A DNA stretch of 64,000 nt, from positions 18,059,318 through 18,123,317 of the forward strand of contig CM074188.1 in NCBI GenBank assembly GCA_037179385.1, written 5' to 3'. A model generated the notes under the pieces. The model saw nothing but the letters and a program-made list of their open reading frames with translations, did no database searches and was not told the origin of the DNA. The position numbers were made by a program, and so were the translations under genes. Source of the stretch: Holothuria scabra (lineage: Eukaryota > Echinodermata > Holothuroidea > Aspidochirotida > Holothuriidae). Below, piece by piece: positions 1 to 11,120 of the stretch (positions are counted from its first letter, which is position 1; each line of letters begins with the position of its first letter).

Positions 1-1
1 T

Positions 2-343
2 GCGAAATCTTAGTAATATTCCTTAGGAAAGTACCACTTTCAGTTTTAACTTTCACCACTCTAACATGACCATCCGCTCCAGGAAAGACCTCTGTTACTC
101 TAGCTAATGGCCACTGTCCCCTGACATTGAACCTATCTTTCAGTAGAACAATATCATTGACTTTGAAGTCTCGTTTTTCTTCCCTCCACTTTTTTCTAGG
201 ATTTAATGTAGGTAACCATTCAGATATCCACCTGTTCCAAAAATGTTTCATTAGTTCCTGTACTCTTCGCCATCTCTTCCTAATATTATACTGCTTACTG
301 TCTATAATCTCCTCACTTGCAAATTTTCCCCCCATCTGACCAT
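2..343 (-). pseudogene. C-terminal integrase tail (DUF5641-like) of the BEL/Pao element, frameshifted
   Basis: On the minus strand, one frame from about 343 to base 2 reads through a region with the motifs RKRWRRVQEL, HFWNRW, GQWPLARV and PGADGHVRVV. These match the DUF5641 domain that follows the integrase core in BEL/Pao polyproteins. It is in a different frame from the integrase fragment at 302-1396. The switch lies beside a run of T (minus strand) near 345-350, where one base appears to be missing. The frame is still open at the left edge, so the domain is incomplete here. Confidence 0.75.
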
Positions 344-1396
344 GTAAAAATGGTTTGGTGTCAATGGTACCAAATCATTTATAGATGCCGACTGGTATGT
401 TAAAGGCCTTGAATTGAGAATCCCTTCAGCACCAACTATAGCTGAAAGTAACTCTTCATCAGAAACATCTGCCTTCCCTAAAACAGGATACATTGCTCTC
501 TTGGCAGATCGGACTAAGCGTTCATGCGCCCCTCCAAAGTGTGGCGACAGAGGCGGTTGAAATTGCCACTGTATTTTTTCACTAATCAACTTGTTTTTAA
601 TTTTATCCTTGTCTAACTTATCTACTATCTCCCTTAACTCCCGCTCCCCACTTATAAAATTTGTTCCATTGTCAGATAATACTATTGTAGGCTTCCCTCT
701 CCTACTTGTAAATCTATAAAATGCATTTAGAAATGAATCGGTATCTAGGCTAAATGCAATTTCCAAATGTACTGCCCTTGTGGCCAGGCAGGCAAAGAGA
801 CACAAATATCTTTTTAGCTGAGCTTTGCCTCTACCTTGTTTGGTGTAAAATGGACCCTTGTCAGACCTTAGAACAGGTAAAGGTGCCATTACTTGTTGGC
901 CCACTCTAGCTGTCCTTCGCTTACATTCTACACATCTACTTTCACATTCCCGTATTTCCTCCCGTGCTGCAATGATCCAAAATCTCTCCGATAATCTATG
1001 GAGGGTATGATTGACCCCTGCAACATGACCTCCCTGATTATGATATTTTTCAACGATTAATTTTGTCACTGGGTGTTTCCTGGGCAAAATAATAGGATAT
1101 CTAACATCATATGGAAGAGCTTCATTTAACTCAAGTCTTCCAGTTGCCCTCAGGACACCATCCTTGTCAACTCTTGGGAATAATGAACTTAAACTACTGT
1201 TTGAATTTACATTACCTCTTTGCAACCGTTTGAACTCATCCTTAAATGAGTCATGCTGTGCTTGACGAATCAGTGCCCGTTCCGCATCACTGATTTCATC
1301 TAGACTAAGGATTCCCAGTTCCCTAGCATCTCTCGTACTTTTACAGTTTGTTATAAACCTGATAACATAGGCAAAACTCTTACTAATCTTAACCAT
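302..1396 (-). pseudogene. BEL/Pao integrase fragment (H2C2 zinc finger plus rve core)
   Basis: This 364-codon open frame holds the integrase part of the Pao polyprotein. The N-terminal zinc-binding module reads HNQGGHVAGVNHTLHRL followed by CESRCVECKRR. The catalytic core shows CLATRAVHLEIA, SDNGTNF (second catalytic Asp) and PHFGGAHERLVRSAKR (catalytic Glu). The usual segment between the zinc module and GPFYTKQGRG, which carries the first catalytic Asp in a VGVDYFGPF-type motif, is missing: the text goes from LPVLRSDKGPFY straight into the core. The integrase is therefore probably dead even apart from the frameshifts at both ends. The Met at 1396 is only an artefact of the frame; this is the downstream part of the 1351-5061 frame after a one-base shift near 1375. 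Confidence 0.85.
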
Positions 1397-4300
1397 TTTG
1401 AAAACCTATTTGCGCAAAGTTTCCAGTCCTTATCTGCATTTGGCATTACTTTACTCAAAAATACAACTGACCGTCGCTCTTCTACATTTTCCATTTCATC
1501 TATTTTGCTATCTGGCCATTGTTCTAGGGCCGATTTTAGGAAAGCAGGTCCCTCCCACCATAGTTTGTTACTACTTAATTCAGGAATCGAGCATCCTCTT
1601 GTTGCAATATCTGCAGCATTGTCCTTTGTGGGCACATGCTTCCACTGACTAGGGCTTGTAGCATTTTGAATTTCTCCTACTTTATTTGCTACAAACGCCT
1701 TAAAGTTTCTGCTTCTTCCGCGAATCCACCACAGAACATTCACACCATCAGACCAAAAGTATACATCTTTTAAATTAATTTTCAGTACTTCTGTTACCGA
1801 CTTTGCTAAGTTTAGCCCTAGCATAGTTGCCAACAACTCTAATCTAGGTATACTAATTGCTTTTACCGGTGCCACCTTTGTCTTTGAGGCTACAAGTTTT
1901 ACGTCAATCCCATTTTCTCCTGTAGTTGTTAAATAAACTACAGCTGCATATGCATCACTTGAAGCATCACAAAACACATGCATTTTAGGGTCTGTGTTTC
2001 CTTTTGAACACAAACACCTTTCAATTTCAATTTTGTCCAAATTGTTCAAATTTTCTAACCAACATTTGATTTCTAATTTAAGACTCCCCATAATAGGTTC
2101 ATCCCAGTCCAATCCTTTGGACCATATCTTCTGCATTAATATCTTTGCTACTATTATAATTGGTCCAACAAATCCAAGAGGATCAAAAATAGAAGAAAGT
2201 TTGCTCAACACAATCCTCTTTGTAATATTCTCAACATTATTACTGATCTCAGGCACTTTAAACAGAAATTTGTCCAATTCGGCATCCCAAGTCAAACCTA
2301 AAGTCTTTGTTGAGGGTAAGTCATGCCTAGTAATGTCAACTGATTTTGCCCTTTGTTCCCTTGGGACGGCCTCCAAAAATTCTTTTGAATTGGATACCCA
2401 CTTCATAGGCTTCATACCCGCCTGACCCCATAAGGTGAGTAACTGGTTATACAATTCTAACGCTACTTGTTCATCAATAACAGAATCCAGTGAGTCATCC
2501 ATGTAGGTGGACTGTAGAACAGTCTCTGATGCTAAAGGAAGTTCATCCTTATATCTCTGAGCATTTTGTTGCGACACCTTGAGTGCAATGAATGGTGAAG
2601 CATTCACCCCGAAAACTAACCTACAATATTCATAAATTTGAGGTTCCTTAGATAAATCTAAATCCCTCCAAAGAAAACGAAGCATCGGTTTGTCTTCATC
2701 ATACAGTTCAATCTGTAGATACATTTCAGAGATGTCGCATACTACTGCAACAGGGTACCTTCTGAATCTAATCAAAACATCAAATAATTTATTTAGTAAT
2801 TTTGGTCCAGGATGGATTGCATCATTTAAACTTATTCCCTGGAACTTTGCTGCTGCATCATACACAATTCTTACTTTAGTAGTTTCCCTGTCTAGCTTTA
2901 CGACAGGAAAATGGGGCAAAAACCACTGGTTACTAGGGGTCTCTTTATCTCTATTTACTTTCTTAACATATCCTTTGGTCACATATGAATCAATAACATC
3001 TTGATAAGCTTTACCTAAGCTTTCATTTTTCTTCAGTTTTGTTTCTACATTTTCAAGCCTCTTGATTGCAGAATACAAATTGTCAGGTGGTAGCTGGGAT
3101 TTGTTCTCATTCCAGGGGAGTTTTACCTTATATCTACCAGACTTCTCATTTTTTACCATTGAATTGGATACAATGTCATTTGCCATCACTTCTTCTTTGG
3201 TATACATATTTGGTTTATTTACCCCAGTGGTTTCCATCTCCCAAAATTTCCTAATGATTGAGTCTGTAGTGTCAGATGTGTTGTTAGAAGCGTGGTAAGT
3301 ATGTACAAAGAATGCTTCGTCCCTACGAAATCTACCAGCCTTTGTTGTTAAACCAACACATGTCCATCCTAATGGCCCTAGCCTTGCAATTGGCTCCCCC
3401 GGCCTTCCCCACCTTTCTTCTATCACCCCGTGTAAGTCAATGTTGTCGTTCCCAATCAACATGTCAATGCTATTTCTATTTTCATTTACTTCTGGAAATT
3501 TTATTTCCCTCAAATGCTCCCAATCCTTGCTTAACATGTTCCAAGGTGTGGCCTTCAAGTTACCTGTGACATTATTTGTCACTAATGCATTGACCCTAAA
3601 TTTCTTTGAAGAATGTAGAGGAGATATATCAAAATTCACATTCTGTGTAGTGAACTTTGTGGTTTTCCCATTTAGAGTTCCTACAACTACTTCCTCAGTA
3701 GGTCCACTCAAGTTAAGTTCATTACATACATCACTGTTAATGTAGCTTTGGGAACTTCCATCATCTAAAAGTACATTTATATTAACTAATTTGTTTCCCT
3801 TTCTTGCTACAACAGGAATAGTTCTCAAGGAGATATTTGTTCCTTGAACCATGTAGTTACTTGTGTTTACATTACTTGTCACACTACTATTACTCTCGGG
3901 GTCCGCAGAAGCAGCTAGGAAATTTTCACGGTTTCTTTGGGCGTGTTCCCCTTCAGTGGATAATACCGGCCTATTTGCATTTGCTGACCCATTTTCGTTT
4001 ACAGACTGCGTTTTATGCAATAATCTATTATGGTCGCTGGTGCGATTTTCTATTTTACAATTCATTTGTCTTTTGCAATATTTTGCCATGTGATTTCCTA
4101 GGCACTTGAAACAAAGCCTCTTTTCCTTACATATGTTCCACCGTTCGTCCACATTAAGACCCTTAAATATTAAACAATTCCATAACTTATGTAATTCATT
4201 GCAGCAAGGACATGCACCTTCTTTTTTAAGACTATGATTGTCATCTCTTTTGTAATGAGTATTATTATTATAGGTGTTTTGTCTTACCATTGGTTTGGAC

Positions 4301-5061
4301 TTTTCACCCTCCATATGCCTACCAAACATGGTGCTTGCCACTTTGGCTTGAGATTCTATAAACTTCAGCATGTCTTTGAAGGTGGGTTCATGACTATCTA
4401 AAATCTCATGCGCCTTTGTTACCCACTTCGCCTGCATAAATTTGGGTAGCAATGACTGTATCTTTAAAAGATTAGATGTACTGTTCAAATCAGATGTGTA
4501 CCCCATTTGATTTAATATGACCTCACACTGGGTCATATCTCCCACCAGTTTCCACAAGCCCTTTGTATCCCCAGGACTTATAGGTTTCCTCTTAGTTAAT
4601 TTTACCATGAGGGCATTTAATACTAAATGGGGTTGCCCAAATTGAGTTTTGAGGATAGAAAGGGCTTGGTCATACCCCTTATCTCCCAACAAGGTACATG
4701 CTTCAATACAAGCTCTAGCTTCCCCTGTACAAAATTGAATTAAATATTGTAACTTAGATTTGGGGTTTTTAAGCTTAGAAGCTATGTTTGTTTCGAAATT
4801 GTTTATGAAAAACCAATACTGGCCTGAATCTCCAGAGAATTGTTGAATTTCGGACTTCGGCAGTTCAAAATACAAACGAAGTTCCTCTAATGTACTTGCA
4901 GTCTCTTTCTTTTCCTTTGAAGGGATACTGTCCACATTGTCAAGATCCTTGGTCACAGTTTTGGTTTCCTCTTTTGCGTCTTCTCTTTTTACGTCTGTCC
5001 TTTCCGTCCGTTTCCGTGCATTTCTGACCACTGCCGCATATTTTAGCTGGCAATCCTGCAT
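1351..5061 (-). CDS. BEL/Pao Gag-protease-RT-RNase H polyprotein (main open frame)
   Basis: This 1236-codon frame encodes most of a Pao polyprotein. Residues about 60-245 are the DUF1759-type Gag. Two zinc knuckles of form CX2CX3HX4C lie at about 284-296 and 317-329. The DUF1758-type protease has LLDDGSSQSYI at 431-441. The reverse transcriptase spans about 710-900, with VVCDISEMYLQI (first Asp about 776) and the catalytic YMDD at 853-856. The RNase H begins with HVFCDASSDAYAAV near 1028. The listed start is not the real one: the protein continues upstream in another frame (5043-5285). The frame breaks just before the integrase. Known families of this type replicate through cytoplasmic particles; this copy is unlikely to do so alone. 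Confidence 0.9.
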   Translation of the reverse strand: MQDCQLKYAAVVRNARKRTERTDVKREDAKEETKTVTKDLDNVDSIPSKEKKETASTLEELRLYFELPKSEIQQFSGDSGQYWFFINNFETNIASKLKNPKSKLQYLIQFCTGEARACIEACTLLGDKGYDQALSILKTQFGQPHLVLNALMVKLTKRKPISPGDTKGLWKLVGDMTQCEVILNQMGYTSDLNSTSNLLKIQSLLPKFMQAKWVTKAHEILDSHEPTFKDMLKFIESQAKVASTMFGRHMEGEKSKPMVRQNTYNNNTHYKRDDNHSLKKEGACPCCNELHKLWNCLIFKGLNVDERWNICKEKRLCFKCLGNHMAKYCKRQMNCKIENRTSDHNRLLHKTQSVNENGSANANRPVLSTEGEHAQRNRENFLAASADPESNSSVTSNVNTSNYMVQGTNISLRTIPVVARKGNKLVNINVLLDDGSSQSYINSDVCNELNLSGPTEEVVVGTLNGKTTKFTTQNVNFDISPLHSSKKFRVNALVTNNVTGNLKATPWNMLSKDWEHLREIKFPEVNENRNSIDMLIGNDNIDLHGVIEERWGRPGEPIARLGPLGWTCVGLTTKAGRFRRDEAFFVHTYHASNNTSDTTDSIIRKFWEMETTGVNKPNMYTKEEVMANDIVSNSMVKNEKSGRYKVKLPWNENKSQLPPDNLYSAIKRLENVETKLKKNESLGKAYQDVIDSYVTKGYVKKVNRDKETPSNQWFLPHFPVVKLDRETTKVRIVYDAAAKFQGISLNDAIHPGPKLLNKLFDVLIRFRRYPVAVVCDISEMYLQIELYDEDKPMLRFLWRDLDLSKEPQIYEYCRLVFGVNASPFIALKVSQQNAQRYKDELPLASETVLQSTYMDDSLDSVIDEQVALELYNQLLTLWGQAGMKPMKWVSNSKEFLEAVPREQRAKSVDITRHDLPSTKTLGLTWDAELDKFLFKVPEISNNVENITKRIVLSKLSSIFDPLGFVGPIIIVAKILMQKIWSKGLDWDEPIMGSLKLEIKCWLENLNNLDKIEIERCLCSKGNTDPKMHVFCDASSDAYAAVVYLTTTGENGIDVKLVASKTKVAPVKAISIPRLELLATMLGLNLAKSVTEVLKINLKDVYFWSDGVNVLWWIRGRSRNFKAFVANKVGEIQNATSPSQWKHVPTKDNAADIATRGCSIPELSSNKLWWEGPAFLKSALEQWPDSKIDEMENVEERRSVVFLSKVMPNADKDWKLCANRFSKWLRLVRVLPMLSGL

Positions 5062-5285
5062 CCACCCTTCCGCTTCCTCGAACTCCCCGTCTTCGTCAAT
5101 TGCAGATACATACGCCTCAAAAGTTTGAGTTGCCTTTGCGCCTCCGTAAGAGCTTCTGTCGTTCCTTCCACGTCGACCTGTTCCACATCTTGGGCAATTG
5201 CAGTTTCTAGTAAATTTAATGTTCTGGTCAGTTGACCCTTTCTATTTCGACGACCCTTTTTAAGTTCAGCTTTCTGTTCCGCCAT
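5043..5285 (-). pseudogene. N-terminal Gag fragment of the BEL/Pao element, frameshifted
   Basis: The 80-codon frame starts MAEQKAELKKGRRNRKGQ, a basic start typical of Pao Gag. It holds a helical stretch rich in Leu, Glu and Gln. Near 5110-5125 the correct reading moves into another frame, giving a text of type TFEAYVSAIDEDGEFEEAE that runs into the Met-Gln-Asp-Cys start of the 1351-5061 frame. The two frames overlap by 19 bases. The start at 5285 is the first ATG after the leader and is likely genuine for the ancestral element. Confidence 0.7.
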
Positions 5286-5383
5286 ATTATTTTGATGATT
5301 GTTATAACTCCAAATTAAAATTTTTAATAATTTTTCTCCAAAATTTATTTACTTCAGTATAAGAAGGACAAGCTTTACAATTT

Positions 5384-5527
5384 TAGTTTTCCATGGTTTA
5401 CTTCCAGGAATAGATGCCAAAATTCATCTCCAAAAAAAAAGTTTCTTCCTTGGTTAAAGTCCAGGAAAAATTTCCATAATTCAGATCGCCAAAATGTTGA
5501 ATTTCTTCCTTGGTTAAAGTCCAGGAA
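5384..5527. repeat. 60 bp direct repeat in the Pao leader
   Basis: A 26 bp block beginning TTTCTTCCTTGGTTAAAG occurs at 5442-5467 and, exactly 60 bases later, at 5502-5527. A third, more diverged copy ends with CCAGGAA at about 5384-5409. The repeat lies between the primer-binding site and the Gag start. Confidence 0.8.
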
Positions 5528-5577
5528 TATTTTCTCAATTCGCGGTGCTTTACGATTTTCAGTACAGCAAAATTGTC

Positions 5578-5595
5578 AACCAGGCTCTGCTACCA
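5578..5595 (-). other. Primer-binding site, initiator tRNA-Met type (Pao element)
   Basis: The minus strand reads TGGTAGCAGAGCCTGGTT. By recall of the conserved animal initiator tRNA-Met 3' end, the complement would be TGGTAGCAGAGGATGGTT, so 16 of 18 bases agree. It lies directly inside the presumed LTR end (CA at 5603-5604, minus strand), as a PBS should. Confidence 0.7.
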
Positions 5596-5602
5596 AATTT
5601 TT

Positions 5603-6139
5603 TGTTCTCCAGACAAAAAAGAAATTAAAACTCAAGACAAAATTTTTTAAGTTGAAAGCTCTCCTTTTTTATTATACAGACTTCTCTCTCTGTGTCCTTC
5701 TTATTTCTCCATCTGTCACAATCCTTCTTAAAATCAACTCTCTTCTCTTAATTCTAAAATGATGACTCTTATTTTCCCTAAATTCCCTTTGTCACATGGG
5801 TCTTCACCCATGGTGCCAAGTGGGAGTGGCTTAATAACTAAACTTCTTTCATGAGTGCAAGCGGCTGAAACAAAGAGAAGTGTTTACTAATGAGTCAGCC
5901 CTATTTCTGAGTAATGTTCCTCTGACAAGTGATGTTGACCAGATGCCAGGTCTGTGGTCACATACTGTAGACACACACTACAAAGAGATTTGTTAAGGGC
6001 TTAAATCAAATGGTCAGGAAATGGAAATAATCCAAATTCCATGAACTTTGCTAAACACAAGATTACCTAGAGACAGCTATAATTACATTTGGTTAAAAGA
6101 ATGACGAAGAGCAAATATTCAGGCTTACAATAGTTAACA
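5603..6139 (-). repeat. 5' LTR of the BEL/Pao element (outer limit uncertain)
   Basis: The inner end is fixed by the PBS and by GGAGAACA read on the minus strand (TGTTCTCC on plus). The outer end cannot be fixed because the second LTR is outside the window. The plus-strand text ...TTAACA at 6134-6139 is a possible end, giving 537 bp. Confidence 0.45.
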
Positions 6140-6189
6140 TAACTTAAAAAAAAGGGTGGAAATTTCCAGACTAAATTGCTCTCCTGAAC

Positions 6190-6282
6190 AATTGTCATGT
6201 GACTCCCAACAGTCAATCATGAAACATGGACAGTCTACTACACTACTTCAATTTGGGATGACTGCACCTGCATGCCCTTTAA
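6190..6282 (-). repeat. Partial TTAA-type MITE, family B
   Basis: The stretch from GTCATGTGACTCCCAACAG to TGCCCTTTAA matches the terminal third of the family B element seen complete at 20408-20674 and elsewhere. The other end is lost. Confidence 0.7.
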
Positions 6283-9200
6283 ATTCCCAGGTCCATACCA
6301 AAGACTTAGAAATTGAAGTTACAGTACCGTTCCGTCCGTTTTGACACTCGTAAAAAATCGATAGCCGTCCCAACCGTCCCATACCTGTCTCATCCGTCGC
6401 AAACCCGTCGCAACGAAATTTCCCCCCATGAAATTACTATCAATAGCCCTCCAACTCGTCGCAAAATCCCTTCTTTTGTGCAAGGATTTAGTGCACAATA
6501 AACTCGTCCACGAGCGGACGGGAATTCGTCGCACGCAACAATAGGATTTTCTTTTAGAACAGGTTTAACGAACAATAGCGGTCTCTTTTGTGTTGTGGCT
6601 GCTTGTTCCAAACACGGTATAAATGAGAGCCACGTAAATTGAGCCACAATATAGCCGTCCCCTAGAGGACGGAAAACCGTCCCTGACGAACAATACAAAT
6701 TTATTGATGTCCAAATTAACTAAACAATTTGATGTTCAGTAACTGTAATTGAACTTCGGTGAAATCGATGTCAAATCCGTACGTGCAGAGCAAGTTACAC
6801 ACAATGCGCCTCTAAAGTTGCATTGGCATTTACTTGAGATAACATCGTATATTCCCTGAGAAATTTTGAACATTTACCGTATGCAGTATATCGTTCAATT
6901 TTTGCAAGTCTTTTCATCGTTATTTTTAACTTATCCATTTTTAAGTAAACGGCGGCGGTACTGCGTTTAAAAATGTTACTGCAGTCATTTGACACTTTGC
7001 TACCACTTTCCATTTCGCTGTCCACGGATCATGTTGTAAGCGGTTGTTGGGCAGTCAATACTGACCACCCAGAGCCGCGTGTTACTACGCAAATATGCTC
7101 GGAAAACGTAACAGCTTAAACACTCTAACATCTTTTGAGGTATGTGGCAAAGCAAACAGAGAGGGTCTATATGAAGTTTGAATGAAAGTACTATGTCCTA
7201 TCGGTTTGTTTTAAAAGTTAAACTACATTACTACTATCGTTTTGCTGTACCGATGAATAGTTTAGGAATGAAAAGTTTGCGTAATTAACTGTGAAGAGTT
7301 AACGCCTTTTGCAGCGCAGTCCCGTGAAAAAATAACAAGTCAACAATGTAAACCTACTCAGAAATTATTTGACTGCACTGTGTGTTTTGGGGACTTTTCC
7401 GTTATGCAAATGTTGCGTGAGGTCCATAGTAAGAAATATTTTTTCATTCAGATGTTTCAAGAAGTGACACCTTGACAATATTAACAGTAAAACTGCGTCC
7501 AAATTTTAGGCTATGGTACTCGTTTTGACTTATCTTTCAATTGACGCAGAAAGACAGCTAACTATCGTTAAAGTATTGATTAATTTGATGAGGTAACCCT
7601 TTGATACTGGCCTCATCAGGACATATTGTATACCGCATCTGGTTAAGAGATTTTATGAAAGTAGGTGTTAGCCTTTCTGGCACGGGAACCACACACGGTA
7701 TCCAAAGATCCGGTCATACGGAGGTTCAGGTTGTCATGTAGCAGATTGTTTGTTACAGTGCCGAAACGTTGGCGTTCAGCGCTAAAATCATGTTGAAATT
7801 ATTTGCCGATTAATATTTTTTCTTGCATCCGCCAATGGAGCTTCGCGCAAATTTAGTAAAGCAACAACATGTGCTGTACTTTTTCCAAAAGATGATACAT
7901 GCATGCTCCGTGTATACATCCCATTCCTACCTCACACGGCCCATTTCTTTTCAGGTTAACCTACGACCAAACCAAAAAGGTAAGTCTAGCAAGCGAAAAT
8001 AGCAATATGAATTTACCTCCAGCTTTACCTTTTAAGTAGAAAGTAGCTGGGCCTTCAGAGTGTCAATATTAGGGGAGTAAAACTAAGGGTAGTAAAATTT
8101 AGGGCAAGGAAATAAGGGGGGAGGGGCATTATTTCTCCGACGCTGCGCAAAACCGAGCTCAAAGAGGGTGGGGGTCCAGGGAGGCAAAACCCCCGAGAGT
8201 CCTTAGGTTTTAGCAAATGAATGGATGAAAAGTTCTCTCTCCATAGGGTTGTATTTTTTCGGCTGTGCCAACTCCTAACTGAAGTTGGGGTGGGGAGTCA
8301 ACATTTGAGGAAGGCGGGGTCAAATTCCCCCTTTGTGTACCTTCAGTACAGCTTTGAAATTCCTCAGCCACGGTAGAAAAGTACACAGAGCTTAAAGATT
8401 ACACGATGTAGGTGATACTGAATTGAAATTGTTCGTAGGCCGATTTTAAGTTGCAGGGACAGTTTTTTTCTCTCGATCCCGTAATGCACCGCCTTGTTCA
8501 AGAGCTATAGTTCTTTCCAAATTCCTAAACAAGAGATATGATTCTCTTAGTCTTACCTTTTGCAAAGATTATATTCCCACACAAGCAGACATGTATAAAT
8601 ATGTATAAATCCAAATTAAATCCATTGAATCAGTAAAGCCCAATCAATATCGGCGTATGTTATAATCCAAACGAATTTTAATTGCGTACCGTGTTAAGAA
8701 AACTCGACATAAGCAACACTCACAAACTGCTAGTTTAATAGCACTGCACAAGTTTTAGTATCACTCGATTCCATGGTTTCAAAACAACTGAAAAAGCAGC
8801 CCCATTTCCCACGGTTCAGGAACGTTTAATCGCGCAACCTTATTCGTAAACATTTCGTTCACCTGGGTTAGTGACCATATTTTCATTGCTTCGTATTCGC
8901 CGCACCCTTTGATGTTGACCGCGTAGACTCGACGACGCGATGACTGTCTAGAATCTGTCTGGAATCACAGTCACAGAGGCGCGGCGCCGTGACCTGACCA
9001 GAGCGTGACCTGTATTTTCTAGGGCATCAACCTTAGCCTGACCAAAACTGAATTGTTCCCAGAAAATGGGGAAGGGTTGTGCGACCGAAAGTAAATACCT
9101 GCCGAACTTAACACATTTTCGTTCTATCACGCCTTTTCTCAGTTTCAGTCTTGCGAACCTTTTCACACTTTTTCGGCCCGTGAACCCTTCCAGATTTCGA

Positions 9201-9748
9201 TCCTTTTCTCATAGTTGGTCATGCGGGCCTTTCTCATTGTAATTTCCGGTCTCACAAACCTTCTCTTGCCGGAACCCTCCCTCCCTTTTGCCTCCCCCCC
9301 CCCCTTGGCGGACGTAAACTGTTATTCCTGACCTTCTACTGGCTGCGCGAGTGAGATCATACTTCAAAAGAGAGCACATATTTGACACTCCCTACGAAAC
9401 GTTATGTATTTCCCACCCCGGCCTTGTAGACCACTCAAGACCTACATTTCCCCACTGCAAATAGATCAAACACACCCTCATCTAAGCTGCAGCGCGGTGC
9501 GATCTTTAAAGCCGGCCGCGGTCGTTAGGTGGATTTTTATTCATGAATAACTACGTAGTCAATTCCATATTAAATTTGATCTCCCAGATAGTTTTTAACA
9601 GATGATTTTTCGTACATATATTGTCCTTAATCACTCCAACTTGATCATGCATGGTCATGTGGTTAGCTTAGATTATTCAACATGCAGTCAGGAGGTCGGG
9701 GTCGGCGAGTCCTGGCTCGTAAACATATAACCCCCCCCCTCACCCTCC
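6283..9748. other. Non-coding stretch, no gene recognised
   Basis: No frame here resembles a known protein. 6320-6700 is rich in CCGTCC and CGTCGCA words, also seen near 11050-11120, which suggests an old dispersed repeat. 8090-8340 has G-rich stretches. A C-run lies near 9294. The rest shows nothing I can name. Confidence 0.5.
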
Positions 9749-9998
9749 AGACCGCGTCTTTGGTCTAACGGTAAAGCATTCGCCTCTCAAGCGGACGGCT
9801 TGGGTTTGATGAATAGATTCCCATGTAGAGACATACCAAAGACTCTTCAAATGGACCTTACTGACATTGTGCATGATGCTCCACATAAGCAATGGAGTAG
9901 GGAAAACAAGCCAGTGAGCCACAACTGAAAAAAAAAAGCCGTGGCCGACTCGACCTGAATCAATAGGCTGGAGACTGGTCCGTAAAACTTTGTCCTAC
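9749..9998 (+). repeat. tRNA-derived SINE, copy 1 (about 250 bp)
   Basis: The head is tRNA-like. TGGTCTAACGGTAAAGC resembles an A box, CTCTCAAG sits in anticodon-loop position, and GGGTTTGAT stands near a decayed B box. The body CATAAGCAATGGAGTAGGG, GCCAGTGAGCCACAACTG and GGTCCGTAAAACT recurs at 43196-43430, 45033-45278 and in the split copy at 47196-48350. That makes this a family and not a tRNA gene. Confidence 0.75.
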
Positions 9999-10925
9999 CA
10001 CCACTACCCCACCCCCTTCTCCATCCCCCACTCCATCCCCCATCAAGAGAACATTTCAAACACAAACAAACTATTTTTTTGTATTTCATGACTCCTCTGC
10101 TTCGTTGCTCTCTGTAGCACGGAAGGGATGACATTAGGTTAGGAAAAGTAGGCGGTACACTGCCTGACATTACCCAGTCGGTACACTTTGCAGTATTTTA
10201 AGAAAGGCCCGAGATTATCATTCATGATTTCAAACGGATTTTTTTAGATCTCATAATTTTATGCCAGGTGTGAATATTTTTCAGTTGGATCTCATGATGG
10301 TGTTTTTATTTTTAATTTCTTAGGCATATAAAAGTCGCATTCGCCGGCAATTTAGAAACGGACAGAGAAATAAACAGAGCATCACGCAAAAAGTTTTGTT
10401 GTTAAAACTTGATCATTCTTCCAATAAACCCGTGAGCAAATGCTGGGCAAGTCAGCGGTCGATCCCCCGTTTTTTGCTGATGTTAATTGGCAATGCAGAC
10501 GTTTCCGTGATGTTATCCGACCCCTCCCCCCCCCCGAAAAGCGAGCTGGTCCGCGCAGGAGGTTCATAGAGGCCGTGTTTGTTTTCAGTCAGGGCAGGGG
10601 GAGGTGCAACTACCTGGTTCAGTAGTGGGATGTCGGCGTGCTGCCACGCAATGAACTAGGGCCTACGGTATTTTTTCCTTTAAGAAATATGAAACGACCG
10701 TTAAATTTTTAAGTGGGTTTTTTAATGATTTCGGTGAAAACTGACTGAAGACGTGCGAATATTTTTTTGAATTTCCATTACAATTTTGTGGTCAAATTTT
10801 TGTACGGTTTTTGATAGCGTGGAAATCATGAACACCCGGGGTAACGCCGCACAATGGAACAGGAGTTAAACGTTTGATAGGTCTGTTACATGTACTACAG
10901 TACCTGTGTCCAGTTCGTACGATGC
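9999..10925. other. Non-coding stretch, no gene recognised
   Basis: No supported coding sequence. C-runs occur at 9728-9737 and 10527-10536. Otherwise the sequence is anonymous. Confidence 0.5.
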
Positions 10926-10995
10926 GGCGCTGAAAATGTGCAAACGTATGAGAGGTTCGCAGCGCTGAAAATGTGCAAATGTATATGAGAGATAA
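10926..10995. repeat. Two-copy tandem repeat of about 35 bp
   Basis: The block GCGCTGAAAATGTGCAAA is followed by a GTAT...GAGAG tail, twice in direct succession, with small differences between copies. Confidence 0.7.
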
Positions 10996-11044
10996 ACCTC
11001 TCAGTTCTTATACATGGACTTCCCCTGAGTAAGTTAACAAAAGA

Positions 11045-11120
11045 GGGATTATAGGACGGTTTCCCGTCACAGCCGTCGCAGCAAACAATAGGGGGATTAT
11101 AGGACGGTTTCCCGTCGCAG
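11045..11120. repeat. 48 bp-period direct repeat (GGGATTATAGGACGG...)
   Basis: GGGATTATAGGACGGTTTCC followed by CGTC(A/G)CAG starts at 11045 and again at 11093. The spacer CCGTCGCAGCAAACAATAG resembles text near 6533-6545. Confidence 0.75.

Larger units (their letters stand above)
1..6139 (-). mobile_element. BEL/Pao LTR retrotransposon, degenerate, runs off the left edge
   Basis: Read on the minus strand, this block has a primer-binding site (5578-5595), a leader, Gag with two zinc knuckles, an aspartic protease, a reverse transcriptase with YMDD, an RNase H, an H2C2/rve integrase and a DUF5641-type tail, in that order. This is the BEL/Pao layout. The coding sequence is split over several frames at about 5115, 1375 and 345, so the copy is not intact. 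The 3' LTR would lie left of base 1 and is not in the window. The right limit is uncertain; 6139 is only one possible TG...CA end of the 5' LTR. Confidence 0.9.

Noticed and set aside
9749..9830. Possible functional tRNA gene
   Set aside because: No pairing acceptor stem, decayed B box, and the same body follows in other copies, so it is a SINE head.
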